DNA of 64,000 nucleotides from Paraburkholderia tropica (GTDB lineage Bacteria > Pseudomonadota > Gammaproteobacteria > Burkholderiales > Burkholderiaceae): positions 62,001-126,000 of the forward strand of contig NZ_FNZM01000020.1 in the NCBI RefSeq assembly GCF_900109265.1, given 5' to 3'. The translations under genes and the position numbers were made by a program. Each line of letters starts with the position of its first letter. Position 1 is the stretch's first letter. The notes beneath the pieces are model-generated. The model did not search any database. It saw nothing but the letters and a program-made list of their open reading frames with translations, and was not told where the DNA came from. Shown here piece by piece: positions 7,727 to 15,638 of this stretch.

Positions 7727-9163
7727 TTACAGCACGTCGCCGACGCGCACGATCTTCAACGTGTTCGTGCCGCCCGGCTGACCCATCGGCTCGCCGACCG
7801 TCAGCACGACCATGTCGCCGCGCGCCGCGTAGCCCTTGCTCACGACCACTTCGATCGCTTGCTGGAGCGCCGTGTCGCGGTCGCTGCTGGTGTCCAGATG
7901 CAGCGGCGTGACGTTACGGTACAGCGACATCGCGCGCTCGCTGCCCACGCGCGGCGTGAGCGCGAAGATCGGCACGTGGGTCCAGTGACGCGACATCCAC
8001 AGCGCCGTCGAGCCCGACTCCGTGAGCGCGACAATCGCCTTCGCGCCCAGATGGTAGGCCGTGAACAGCGCGCCCATGGCGATCGACTGGTCGATGCGCG
8101 TGAAGGTGCGGTCGAGGAAATCCTTGTCGAGCTCGCTGTGCTCGGACTTCTCGGCTTCCACGCAGATCGCGGCCATGGTTTCGATGGTCTGCACCGGATA
8201 CTTGCCCGCCGCCGATTCGGCCGAGAGCATCACCGCATCCGTGCCGTCGAGCACGGCGTTGGCGACGTCCGAGACTTCGGCGCGCGTGGGCACCGGCGCG
8301 TGGATCATCGACTCCATCATCTGCGTGGCCGTGATCACGAGCTTATTCGACTCGCGCGCCATGCGGATCATGCGCTTTTGCAGCGCCGGCACCGCGGCGT
8401 TGCCGACTTCCACGGCCAGGTCGCCGCGCGCGACCATGATGCCGTCCGACGAATCGAGAATCTCCTGCAGCGCCGGAATGGCTTCCGCGCGCTCGATCTT
8501 CGCGATCATCTTCGGCTTCACGCCGTAGGGCGCGCCCGCGATATTCGCGAGCTGGCGTGCCATTTCCATGTCGGTGGCGTTCTTCGGGAACGACACGGCG
8601 ACGAAATCCACCGCCAGCGACATCGCCGTGCGGATATCTTCCATGTCTTTCGCCGTCAGCGCGGGCGCCGTGAGGCCGCCGCCCTGGCGGTTGATGCCCT
8701 TGTTGTTCGACAGGTCGCCGCCGACCTTCACGATCGTGTGGATCTCGCTGCCGATCACACGCGCGACGTCGAGCACGATCAGGCCGTCGTTGAGCAGCAG
8801 CACGTCGCCCGGCTTCAGGTCGCGCGGCAGGTCTTTGTAATCGAGACCGACGCGCTCGTCGTTACCGAGTTCGCACTCGGCGTCGAGGATGAAGGGCTGA
8901 CCCGGCTCGAGCGTCGTCTTGCCGTTCTCGAACTTGCCGACGCGGATCTTCGGGCCTTGCAGATCGGCCATGATCGCGACTTCACGGCCGGCCTGACGGG
9001 CGCACTCCCGCACGGTTTCGGCACGCTGACGGTGGTCGTCGGCGGTGCCGTGCGAGAAGTTGAGGCGCACCACGTCCAATCCCGCATGGATCATTTTCAG
9101 CAGGACGTCCGGCGTGCTGGAAGCCGGACCGATGGTGGCGACAATCTTGGTGGCGCGATGCAT
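7727..9163 (-). CDS. pyk: Pyruvate kinase
   Basis: Transfers phosphate from phosphoenolpyruvate to ADP. From the chosen start at 9163 (MHRATKIVATIGPASS) it is 478 residues, the normal length. Visible are the substrate loop VRLNFSHG, the catalytic Lys segment VAVSFPKNATDM, the metal-binding MVARGDLAVEVG, and the signature MTRAEVSDVANAVLDGTDAVMLS-like stretch near residue 300. The start is supported by the ribosome-binding site GAGGAG five bases upstream. The frame remains open for another 146 codons, back to the pgk stop codon; see the separate entry. It lies downstream of pgk in a glycolytic pair. Confidence 0.95.
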   Translation of the reverse strand: MHRATKIVATIGPASSTPDVLLKMIHAGLDVVRLNFSHGTADDHRQRAETVRECARQAGREVAIMADLQGPKIRVGKFENGKTTLEPGQPFILDAECELGNDERVGLDYKDLPRDLKPGDVLLLNDGLIVLDVARVIGSEIHTIVKVGGDLSNNKGINRQGGGLTAPALTAKDMEDIRTAMSLAVDFVAVSFPKNATDMEMARQLANIAGAPYGVKPKMIAKIERAEAIPALQEILDSSDGIMVARGDLAVEVGNAAVPALQKRMIRMARESNKLVITATQMMESMIHAPVPTRAEVSDVANAVLDGTDAVMLSAESAAGKYPVQTIETMAAICVEAEKSEHSELDKDFLDRTFTRIDQSIAMGALFTAYHLGAKAIVALTESGSTALWMSRHWTHVPIFALTPRVGSERAMSLYRNVTPLHLDTSSDRDTALQQAIEVVVSKGYAARGDMVVLTVGEPMGQPGGTNTLKIVRVGDVL

Positions 9164-9601
9164 GAGTCTCCTCGTCTGGAAAGGATCGCTGGAAAAACCG
9201 TTGCTGCGAGAAGAGCTGGCCGGCTGCGCCGCGAGGGCGGGCATGCCGGGACGCGCACCGGTCGAAGCCGGCGTCGCTTTCTTTGACGACGCCGCTGCCG
9301 TCGCAGGGACGGTGGCGGCGCGATTCATGTTCATTTTCCCGGCGGACGTGGCTGTGCGTCCGGCGGGGGGAGTCGGTTCGCTCACCGGCGTCGCGCGCGA
9401 TTCAGCGGTCGGCGCTGACGACGGTTCGAGAGCGGCATCGGTTGCGGGCGTCGCGCCCGCCCGCACCGTGCTGGCGAGGGGCGTGCCCCCCGCTTTCGTC
9501 GGTTTCTGTCTGGCGGCGGCCCCGGTTGCGACGCGCGGCTTCTGCGCGTTGGCACGAGGAAGCTTGTTGGCGGCCTTCCCGGCCGGGGCGCGCGGCGCCA
9601 T
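9164..9601 (-). other. Open in-frame extension upstream of pyruvate kinase
   Basis: The pyk frame is uninterrupted for 146 codons upstream of the family start, beginning with an ATG at 9601 that directly abuts the pgk stop codon (TAAATG). The predicted segment is very rich in Ala, Pro, Thr, Ser and Lys, with no recognisable domain, and begins with a basic stretch (APRAPAGKAANKLPRANAQ). It could be an N-terminal extension made by translational coupling with pgk, or simply a long stop-free spacer in GC-rich DNA. The good ribosome-binding site at 9163 favours the short form as the main product. Confidence 0.35.
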
Positions 9602-10801
9602 TTAGCCAGCCGCCCGGGTTTCGAGCACTTCCACCGCCGGCAGCTTCTTGCCTTCCAGGAACTCCAGGAAAGCGCCGCCGCCGGTCGAGATGTAGCTGAC
9701 CTTGTCGGCGATGTTGTACTTCGCGATGGCCGCGAGCGTGTCGCCGCCGCCGGCGATCGAGAACGCGCCCGAGCTGGCGATCGCGTCCGCGAGCGTCTTC
9801 GTGCCGTTGCCGAACTGGTCGAACTCGAACACGCCGACCGGGCCGTTCCAGACGATCGTGCCGGCCTGCGCGAGCTGCGCGGCGAGCGCGTTGGCCGTGA
9901 CCGGGCCGATGTCGAGGATCATGTCGTCGTCGGCGACATCCGCGACGTTCTTCGTTTCGGCCTTGGCCGTCGGCGAGAACGCCTTGGCGGTCACGACGTC
10001 GGTCGGGATCGGCACCGAAGCGCCACGGGCGCGCGCCGCGTCGATGATCGCCTTGGCGTCGTCGACGAGATCGACTTCCGCGAGCGACTTGCCGATCTTC
10101 AGGCCGGCGGCCAGCATGAACGTGTTGGCGATGCCGCCGCCGACGATCAGCTGATCGACCTTTTCGGCCAGCGACTTGAGGATGGTGAGCTTGGTCGAGA
10201 CCTTCGAACCGGCGACGATCGCCACCAGCGGGCGCTTGGGCGCGCCGAGCGCCTTGCCGAGCGCGTCGAGTTCGGCGGCCAGCAGCGGGCCTGCGCAGGC
10301 GATGCCCGCGTACTTCGCGATGCCGTAGGTGGTGGCTTCGGCGCGGTGCGCGGTGCCGAACGCGTCGTTCACGTAGATGTCGCAGAGCTTCGCCATCTTT
10401 TGCGACAGCTCGTCGGAATTCTTCTTCTCGCCCTTGTTGACGCGGCAGTTTTCGAGCAGCACGACGTTGCCCGGCTCGACGTTCACGCCGTTTTCCACCC
10501 AGTTCGCGACCAGCGGCACGTCGCGGCCGAGCAGTTCGGCCAGACGCTTCGCGACTGGCGCGAGCGAGTCTTCGGGCTTGAATTCGCCTTCGGTCGGGCG
10601 GCCCAGATGGGACGTGACCATGACAGCGGCGCCCGCATCCAGCGCGGCCTTGATGGCCGGCACGGAGGCGCGCACGCGGGTGTCTTCGGTGATGTTGCCG
10701 TGGTCGTCCTGCGGCACGTTCAGGTCGGCGCGGATGAACACCCGCTTGCCCTTGAGCTTGCCTTCGGAGATCAGATCGGAAAGACGCAGAACCTTGTTCA
10801 T
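9602..10801 (-). CDS. pgk: Phosphoglycerate kinase
   Basis: Interconverts 1,3-bisphosphoglycerate plus ADP and 3-phosphoglycerate plus ATP. The 399 residues fit the family. Seen are RADLNVPQDD, the phosphate-binding SHLGRPTEG, VNDAFGTAHRAEATT, the nucleotide site GGGIANTFM, and the C-terminal SIAGGGDTLAAI. The start at 10801 (MNKVLRLSDL) is the usual one; an in-frame ATG two codons upstream (10807) is also possible. It is followed without any gap by the frame that runs into pyk. Confidence 0.96.
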   Translation of the reverse strand: MNKVLRLSDLISEGKLKGKRVFIRADLNVPQDDHGNITEDTRVRASVPAIKAALDAGAAVMVTSHLGRPTEGEFKPEDSLAPVAKRLAELLGRDVPLVANWVENGVNVEPGNVVLLENCRVNKGEKKNSDELSQKMAKLCDIYVNDAFGTAHRAEATTYGIAKYAGIACAGPLLAAELDALGKALGAPKRPLVAIVAGSKVSTKLTILKSLAEKVDQLIVGGGIANTFMLAAGLKIGKSLAEVDLVDDAKAIIDAARARGASVPIPTDVVTAKAFSPTAKAETKNVADVADDDMILDIGPVTANALAAQLAQAGTIVWNGPVGVFEFDQFGNGTKTLADAIASSGAFSIAGGGDTLAAIAKYNIADKVSYISTGGGAFLEFLEGKKLPAVEVLETRAAG

Positions 10802-11565
10802 GGACATGTCATCTTGATGGTGGGAAGGCGGTGACAAGACGATGCAGGTCCGCGGGCCGTCGAAGCGGGGCTTCGGGCAGCCAGGGCGGCTAAGGCGCGA
10901 CGGGCGCGGCGCGGGATCCGCGCGGCTGCCGTCTCCAGGCGCCGCCGCGGGTCGCTTGCTCGGCGCTCGGCACGAGCCGGCATCGAATTGCGAGATCGGT
11001 ATTTTAGCCGATAGCCAGGACGATCCGGGCGTGCATCGGCGAATCTCCCGTATTTGGGAGAACGCTGAGCGCGCCGCCGCGACGGACGGCCCGGCGCATC
11101 GGCAGAGCACGCGGGGCATCGGCGGATGCTGCGCCGCAACATCCGCGCTCACATGTCCACCGGATGATTTTTTTCGCGGATTCTTCGTGCGAATCGTGGC
11201 CTGCACAAGCTGGGTACGGGCCGAAAACGGGTCGAAAACGGGTCGAAATCACGCCGAAAGCCCGTCGCAAGCGCCAGCGGGCGCGCTGGCGGGCGTTAAA
11301 TGACGTTAAAATAAATCTCTTTGCCACCCGCCGGCTTCGCGCGCGGAGCACGATGTGCGACGCGATCATCACGCTGGCGCGCAAACAGGGTTCGGGCTTC
11401 CCGCGATCGGCGAGCGGCAAGCGCTATTCGGCACGCTTGAACGGGGTGTCCGGCAAGAACGAGAATTACGTGCACGGGTTCGCGAAGGTCTGACGCGAAG
11501 GTCTAACGCTGTCGCGCCAGATCCCACGAAGCCGCGCCCCCACTGCTACACAGAGAATTATCCTC
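10802..11565. other. 764-bp gap upstream of pgk without a supported gene
   Basis: I see no convincing coding region. It contains a small hairpin CTCCC-gtattt-GGGAG (11047-11062), an 11-bp near-repeat ((G)(C/T)CGAAAACGG at 11220-11230 and 11231-11241, with a decayed third copy to 11252), and an AT-rich patch (GTTAAAATAAATCTC, around 11305) that could hold a promoter for the zinc-finger gene. A 109-codon open frame at 11164-11493 has codon use unlike its neighbours and no recognisable features. In related genomes I remember ilvE lying here; it is not present. Confidence 0.5.
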
Positions 11566-11760
11566 ATGAGCGAACTCAAGGAAATGCCGCTGGTCGAGCT
11601 GAAAGCCAAGGACCTGCCGGCCTATTGCCCGAATCCGTCGATGCCGCGCTGGAGCAACCATCCGCGTGTCTTCATCGACGTGACGCACGGCGAAGCGAAG
11701 TGCCCGTATTGCAGCACGCGCTACAAGCTGAAGGAAGGCGAGGTCGTGCACGGCCACTGA
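11566..11760 (+). CDS. Small CHCC-type zinc-finger protein
   Basis: A 64-residue protein with a zf-CHCC-like set of ligands: Cys21 (AYCPNP), His41 (DVTHGE), Cys46 and Cys49 (CPYCSTRY). This is the fold found in the NDUFS6 subunit of complex I and in small bacterial proteins of unknown role. It ends in a His-rich tail (VVHGH). Its position ahead of waaF is one I recall as common in Burkholderiales. No direct function can be named. Confidence 0.85.
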   Translation: MSELKEMPLVELKAKDLPAYCPNPSMPRWSNHPRVFIDVTHGEAKCPYCSTRYKLKEGEVVHGH

Positions 11761-12093
11761 GGCCCGCGCATGGCGGCGGCGCGGGTCGCGTCGCCCAGGT
11801 CTTGACCCGGACCTCGACGCACGCGGCCGACGTTTGGGATTCCTCGCGGTTTTTCGCCACGCGCCCCAACCTTCGGACGCCGCTCGCCGCCAGCCCCGTC
11901 TTATCGCACAATGACGCCGGACCGCGCCGCGCCCCGATTTCACCGGGCGCCGCAGCGGCGCCGGCGTTCACACTCATCGACGCGCTCGACGCGTCGTTTT
12001 TTTAACCGCGCTACGCGCGCCTGGCCCGTTTGCCGGTTTCGATCGGCACGGCCCGCGCTCGCAGCCTTTGTAATTTCCGGACTCTGACTCCCG

Positions 12094-13119
12094 ATGCGCC
12101 GCGCGCTGGTAATCGCACCGAACTGGATCGGTGACGCACTGATGGCGCAGCCGCTGTTTTCGCGGCTCGTAAAACTGCACCCGCGCATTCAGATCGATGC
12201 GCTTGCGCCTACCTGGGTTGCGCCCGTACTCGAGCGTATGCCCGAGATCCGCGACGTCTACGCCACCGACCTCGCCCACGGCAAGCTCCAGATGCTGCGC
12301 CGCTGGCAGCTCGCGGGCGATCTGCGCGCGGAGCGCTACGACGTCGCCTACGTGCTGCCGAATTCGCTCAAGTCCTCGCTGATCCCGTGGCTCGCGAACA
12401 TTCCGCTGCGCATCGGCTACACGGGCGAGAGCCGCTACGGCTTCCTGAACGTGCGCCACGCGAATCCGCCCAAGGACACGCGCCCGCCGATGGTCAAGCA
12501 CTACGCGGCGCTCGCTTACGCGCCCGGCGCGAATCCGCCCGACGATCTGCCGCTGCCGCGCCTGGAATCGGATCCGAACGAAGCCTCGCGGGTTTCCGCG
12601 CGTTTCAATCTGGATACGCGCGTGCCGCTGCTGGTGTTCTGCCCCGGCGCGGAATACGGCCCCGCCAAGCGCTGGCCGCCCGAGCATTTCGCGGCGCTCG
12701 CGCGCATGGTCGGCCAGTCGTTCCCGTACACGCAGATCATCGCGCTCGGCTCGCCCAAGGACTCGCCGCTCGCACAGGCGATCGCCGACCAGGCGCCGAA
12801 TGTCCGCAATCTGTGCGGCCAGACGGCGCTCGGCGAAGCCTGCGCGCTGATCTCGCGCGCCAGCGCCGTCGTCACCAACGATTCGGGTCTGATGCACGTG
12901 GCCGCCGCGCTGCGCCGCCCGCTGGTGGCGATCTACGGTTCGACGGATCCGCGCCACACGCCGCCCTTGTCCGAGCTCGCAAAGGTACAATGGCTGCATC
13001 TCGATTGCAGCCCCTGCTTTGCGCGCGAGTGTCCGCTCGGGCATCTGAACTGCCTGCGCGAACTGAGCCCCGAACAGGTCTTCGACGATTTGCGCGGCAT
13101 GCTGGTCGCCCAGCGCTGA
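12094..13119 (+). CDS. waaF: ADP-heptose:LPS heptosyltransferase II
   Basis: Glycosyltransferase family 9 enzyme that adds the second L-glycero-D-manno-heptose to the lipopolysaccharide inner core, acting on the cytoplasmic face of the inner membrane. The 341 residues have the WaaF-type start (ALVIAPNWIGDALMAQPLF), the donor-site sequence VFCPGAEYGPAKRWPPEHFA, and the C-terminal VVTNDSGLMHVAAALRRPLVAIYG. It fits with gmhB at the far end of the window, which helps make the ADP-heptose donor. Confidence 0.95.
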   Translation: MRRALVIAPNWIGDALMAQPLFSRLVKLHPRIQIDALAPTWVAPVLERMPEIRDVYATDLAHGKLQMLRRWQLAGDLRAERYDVAYVLPNSLKSSLIPWLANIPLRIGYTGESRYGFLNVRHANPPKDTRPPMVKHYAALAYAPGANPPDDLPLPRLESDPNEASRVSARFNLDTRVPLLVFCPGAEYGPAKRWPPEHFAALARMVGQSFPYTQIIALGSPKDSPLAQAIADQAPNVRNLCGQTALGEACALISRASAVVTNDSGLMHVAAALRRPLVAIYGSTDPRHTPPLSELAKVQWLHLDCSPCFARECPLGHLNCLRELSPEQVFDDLRGMLVAQR

Positions 13120-13280
13120 ACCCCGCGCCGCGTTCGCCTCGGGCGCAACGCGCCGCGTGTGTGCGGCACGCCACCGACGCCGCGCCCCGCCGGCGCGCCC
13201 AATTCAGGTATTGCGCCGGTGCGCGCGGCGCGTCGAAGCCAACGCCAACCCGCGCGTGAAGCGCATCAGATCAACGAGCC

Positions 13281-13727
13281 ATGCCACGTTTTGCCCACAT
13301 CTTCGAAGCCGCCGCTGACACGCTCAACGCCTACTACCAGGCTGTCGCCGAGGTCAACATCGACGCGTTGATGGGCCTGTGGATCGACGAGGAGTTCGTG
13401 AGTTGCATTACCGCCGAGGGCGCGCATCTGCACGGTCTGCCGGACATCCGCGCGGGCCTCGCGGCGGAGCTGGAAGCCGCGCCGGTGTCGATCGAACCGC
13501 TCGACATCCGCGTCTACGACAGCCTCGGCACCGTGGTCTACGCGATCGTGGAAGCGCATCGTCCGGTCGATCCGAACGCGATCCCGGCGATGGTGTTCAC
13601 GACCTATGTGATGGTGCATGAACGCGGCGAGTGGCGCATCGCGCACATTCACGCGAGCCGGATGCCCGACGACGCCGCGAGCCAGTTCTCCGCGAAACTG
13701 CGCCACGGTCAGGGCGCACTGCACTGA
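13281..13727 (+). CDS. NTF2-like (DUF4440/SnoaL-type) protein
   Basis: A 148-residue single-domain protein with the length and pattern of the NTF2-like cone-shaped fold: an N-terminal helix (EAAADTLNAYYQAVAEVNIDA), the W-x-D-E segment (LMGLWIDEEFVSC) and a closing strand pair around TTYVMVHERGEWRIAHIHASR. Such proteins are small dimers, some enzymatic and some only binding. The active-site content is not diagnostic. It follows waaF by about 160 bp and precedes a YheT-type hydrolase. Confidence 0.75.
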   Translation: MPRFAHIFEAAADTLNAYYQAVAEVNIDALMGLWIDEEFVSCITAEGAHLHGLPDIRAGLAAELEAAPVSIEPLDIRVYDSLGTVVYAIVEAHRPVDPNAIPAMVFTTYVMVHERGEWRIAHIHASRMPDDAASQFSAKLRHGQGALH

Positions 13728-13929
13728 GCCGATCCGGCGAGGCCGGGTCGCGCGGGTGCCGTGAAACGGGCGAGCAGCATGCAGTCTCGCGCGAGTTCGG
13801 GCGCGCTCGAACGACAACCGGCGTCGACCGGCATTGAGGCCAAACAAGCGGCCCCGATAAGCGAAAAAGAGCGAAAAAGAGCGGACAAAAGCGGCAAAAG
13901 AAAGCAGCAGTCGAAAGAAGGGGAAGGCC

Positions 13930-15003
13930 ATGAGCACCACCGGCGATGAAGCGGCGAACTACGACGCGGCCAGCAATGCGGCCGTCACGGCCCTGAACGG
14001 CATGCTCCCCTCGAGTTACCGCGCGCCGTTCTGGCTTGCGGGCCCCCATATCGAAACCATCGTTCCCGCGCTGTTCTCGCGCCTGCCCACGCCGGCCTAC
14101 CGGCGAGAGCGCTGGGATACGCCCGACGGCGACTTCATCGAACTCGACTGGGTCGATGCCCCCGCCAGCGCCGGCGCGCACGCCCCCCTTTTCGTCCTGT
14201 TCCACGGCCTCGAAGGCGGCTCCGGCTCGCACTACGCGCGCGCGCTCGCGGCCGAGGCACACGCGCACGGCTGGCACGCCGTGATTCCGCACTTTCGCAG
14301 CTGCAGCGGGCCGATGAACCTGCTGCCGCGCTTCTACCATCTCGCCGACGCCGCCGAAGTCGACTGGGTGCTGCGCCGCCTCGCCGCGCGCCACGCCGGA
14401 CCGCTCGTCGCGGCGGGCGTCTCGCTCGGCGGCAACGTGCTGTTGCACTGGCTAGCGCAACAGCGCGAGGACGCGCGCATCGTCCGCGCCGCCGCCGCGA
14501 TTTCCGCGCCGCTCGACGTGCATGCGGGCGGCAAGATGCTCGCGAGCGGCTTCGGCATGATCTACACGCGCAGCTTCCTCAAGACGCTCAAGGTGAAGGC
14601 GCTCCAGAAGCTCGACCAGTTTCCGGGCCTGTTCGACGCCGACGCCCTGCTCGCCTGCCGCAACATGTACGAATTCGACGGCGTGGTCACCGCGCCGCTG
14701 CACGGCTTTCGCGACGCGCACGACTACTGGACCCAGGCGACGGTGCGTCCGAAGCTCGGCGAAATCACCGTGCCGACGCTCCTGCTGAACGCGCGCAACG
14801 ACCCGTTCCTGCCCGGCCACGTGCTGCCCGCGCGCCACGAAGTCAGCGACGCCGTCGAGCTCGACCAGCCCGAACGCGGCGGCCATGTCGGCTTCATGAC
14901 GGGCCCGTTCCCGGGCCGCAGCCAGTGGCTCGCGCAACGCGTGACCGGTTATCTTTCACCGTATCTGCCGGCGTCGCGCGCGGCGTCCCACGCTCATGGA
15001 TGA
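13930..15003 (+). CDS. YheT-family alpha/beta hydrolase
   Basis: A 357-residue hydrolase of the AB-hydrolase 4 (YheT/EMB8) family. Seen are FVLFHGLEGGSGSHYARAL (oxyanion region), the family mark FRSCSG, the nucleophile elbow GVSLGGN (nucleophile Ser in G-x-S-x-G), an acid-containing NARNDPFLP stretch and a late His in GGHVGFM. These make a complete Ser-Asp-His triad. The physiological ester is not known. The gene overlaps the next by 8 bp, so they are translationally coupled. Confidence 0.88.
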   Translation: MSTTGDEAANYDAASNAAVTALNGMLPSSYRAPFWLAGPHIETIVPALFSRLPTPAYRRERWDTPDGDFIELDWVDAPASAGAHAPLFVLFHGLEGGSGSHYARALAAEAHAHGWHAVIPHFRSCSGPMNLLPRFYHLADAAEVDWVLRRLAARHAGPLVAAGVSLGGNVLLHWLAQQREDARIVRAAAAISAPLDVHAGGKMLASGFGMIYTRSFLKTLKVKALQKLDQFPGLFDADALLACRNMYEFDGVVTAPLHGFRDAHDYWTQATVRPKLGEITVPTLLLNARNDPFLPGHVLPARHEVSDAVELDQPERGGHVGFMTGPFPGRSQWLAQRVTGYLSPYLPASRAASHAHG

Positions 15004-15628
15004 CATCGTCAAACAGGCGCTCGCGCGCTGGCCCAACGTTCCCAGTTGCACCGGCTGGCTGCGCCTCGATGCGCGCGGCCACTGGCGTCTGCGCGACGAA
15101 GCCGACCAGGCCGCCGGCGCGCCCGGCACGCCGATCCGCCACGAAGCGCTGATTGCCTTCATCAACCGCAATTACGAGCGCGACGACCAGGGCCAGTGGT
15201 TCTTCCAGAACGGCCCGCAATGCGTCTACGTCGAGCAGGAATACGCGCCGTGGGTGGTGCGTCTCGCGAGCGTTCCCGACTCGGCCGTTCCCGATGCGAA
15301 CGGCACGCTCGCGCTCACCGACCACACCGGTCACGCGTTCACGCCCGTGGCGGCGTTCATCGACGAAAACGGCAGCGTGCTGTTCGCCGATGCCGCCGAT
15401 GCGAACCTCCACGGCGGCGTGGCACGCGTGGCGCTGCTACACGATCACGATCTCGGCCTGTTCGCCGAACACGCCACGCTCGCCGACGACGGCCAGAGCG
15501 GCACCTTCCACTGGCGCGCCGACGCCGCGCTGCCGCTGCAAGCCATCGCGCGCGTAGACGTGCCGTCGCGTTTCGCCTTCGTCCCGAGTCCCGAGCACGC
15601 GGAACAAGCCGCCCGCGCCGCCCAATAG
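14996..15628 (+). CDS. Conserved hypothetical protein (possible DUF2946-type)
   Basis: A 210-residue soluble protein; I only partly recognise it, as a type annotated DUF2946 in Burkholderia (from memory, unverified). It starts with MDDIVKQALARWPNVPSCTGWL, has no signal peptide and no membrane segment, is rich in aromatic and acidic residues, and includes a WFFQNGPQCVYVEQEYAPWVVRL core. The start codon lies inside the end of the YheT-like gene. It ends 10 bp before the convergent M48 protease gene, with no terminator between. Confidence 0.7.
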   Translation: MDDIVKQALARWPNVPSCTGWLRLDARGHWRLRDEADQAAGAPGTPIRHEALIAFINRNYERDDQGQWFFQNGPQCVYVEQEYAPWVVRLASVPDSAVPDANGTLALTDHTGHAFTPVAAFIDENGSVLFADAADANLHGGVARVALLHDHDLGLFAEHATLADDGQSGTFHWRADAALPLQAIARVDVPSRFAFVPSPEHAEQAARAAQ

Positions 15629-15638
15629 GCGCGCGCGT

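Noticed and set aside
7604..9286. A 560-codon plus-strand frame opposite pyk
   Set aside because: Antisense shadow; His/Arg-rich and without any family feature.
11164..11493. Frame of 109 codons before the zinc-finger gene
   Set aside because: Basic, irregular composition, no domain, and no clear ribosome-binding site; probably promoter DNA.
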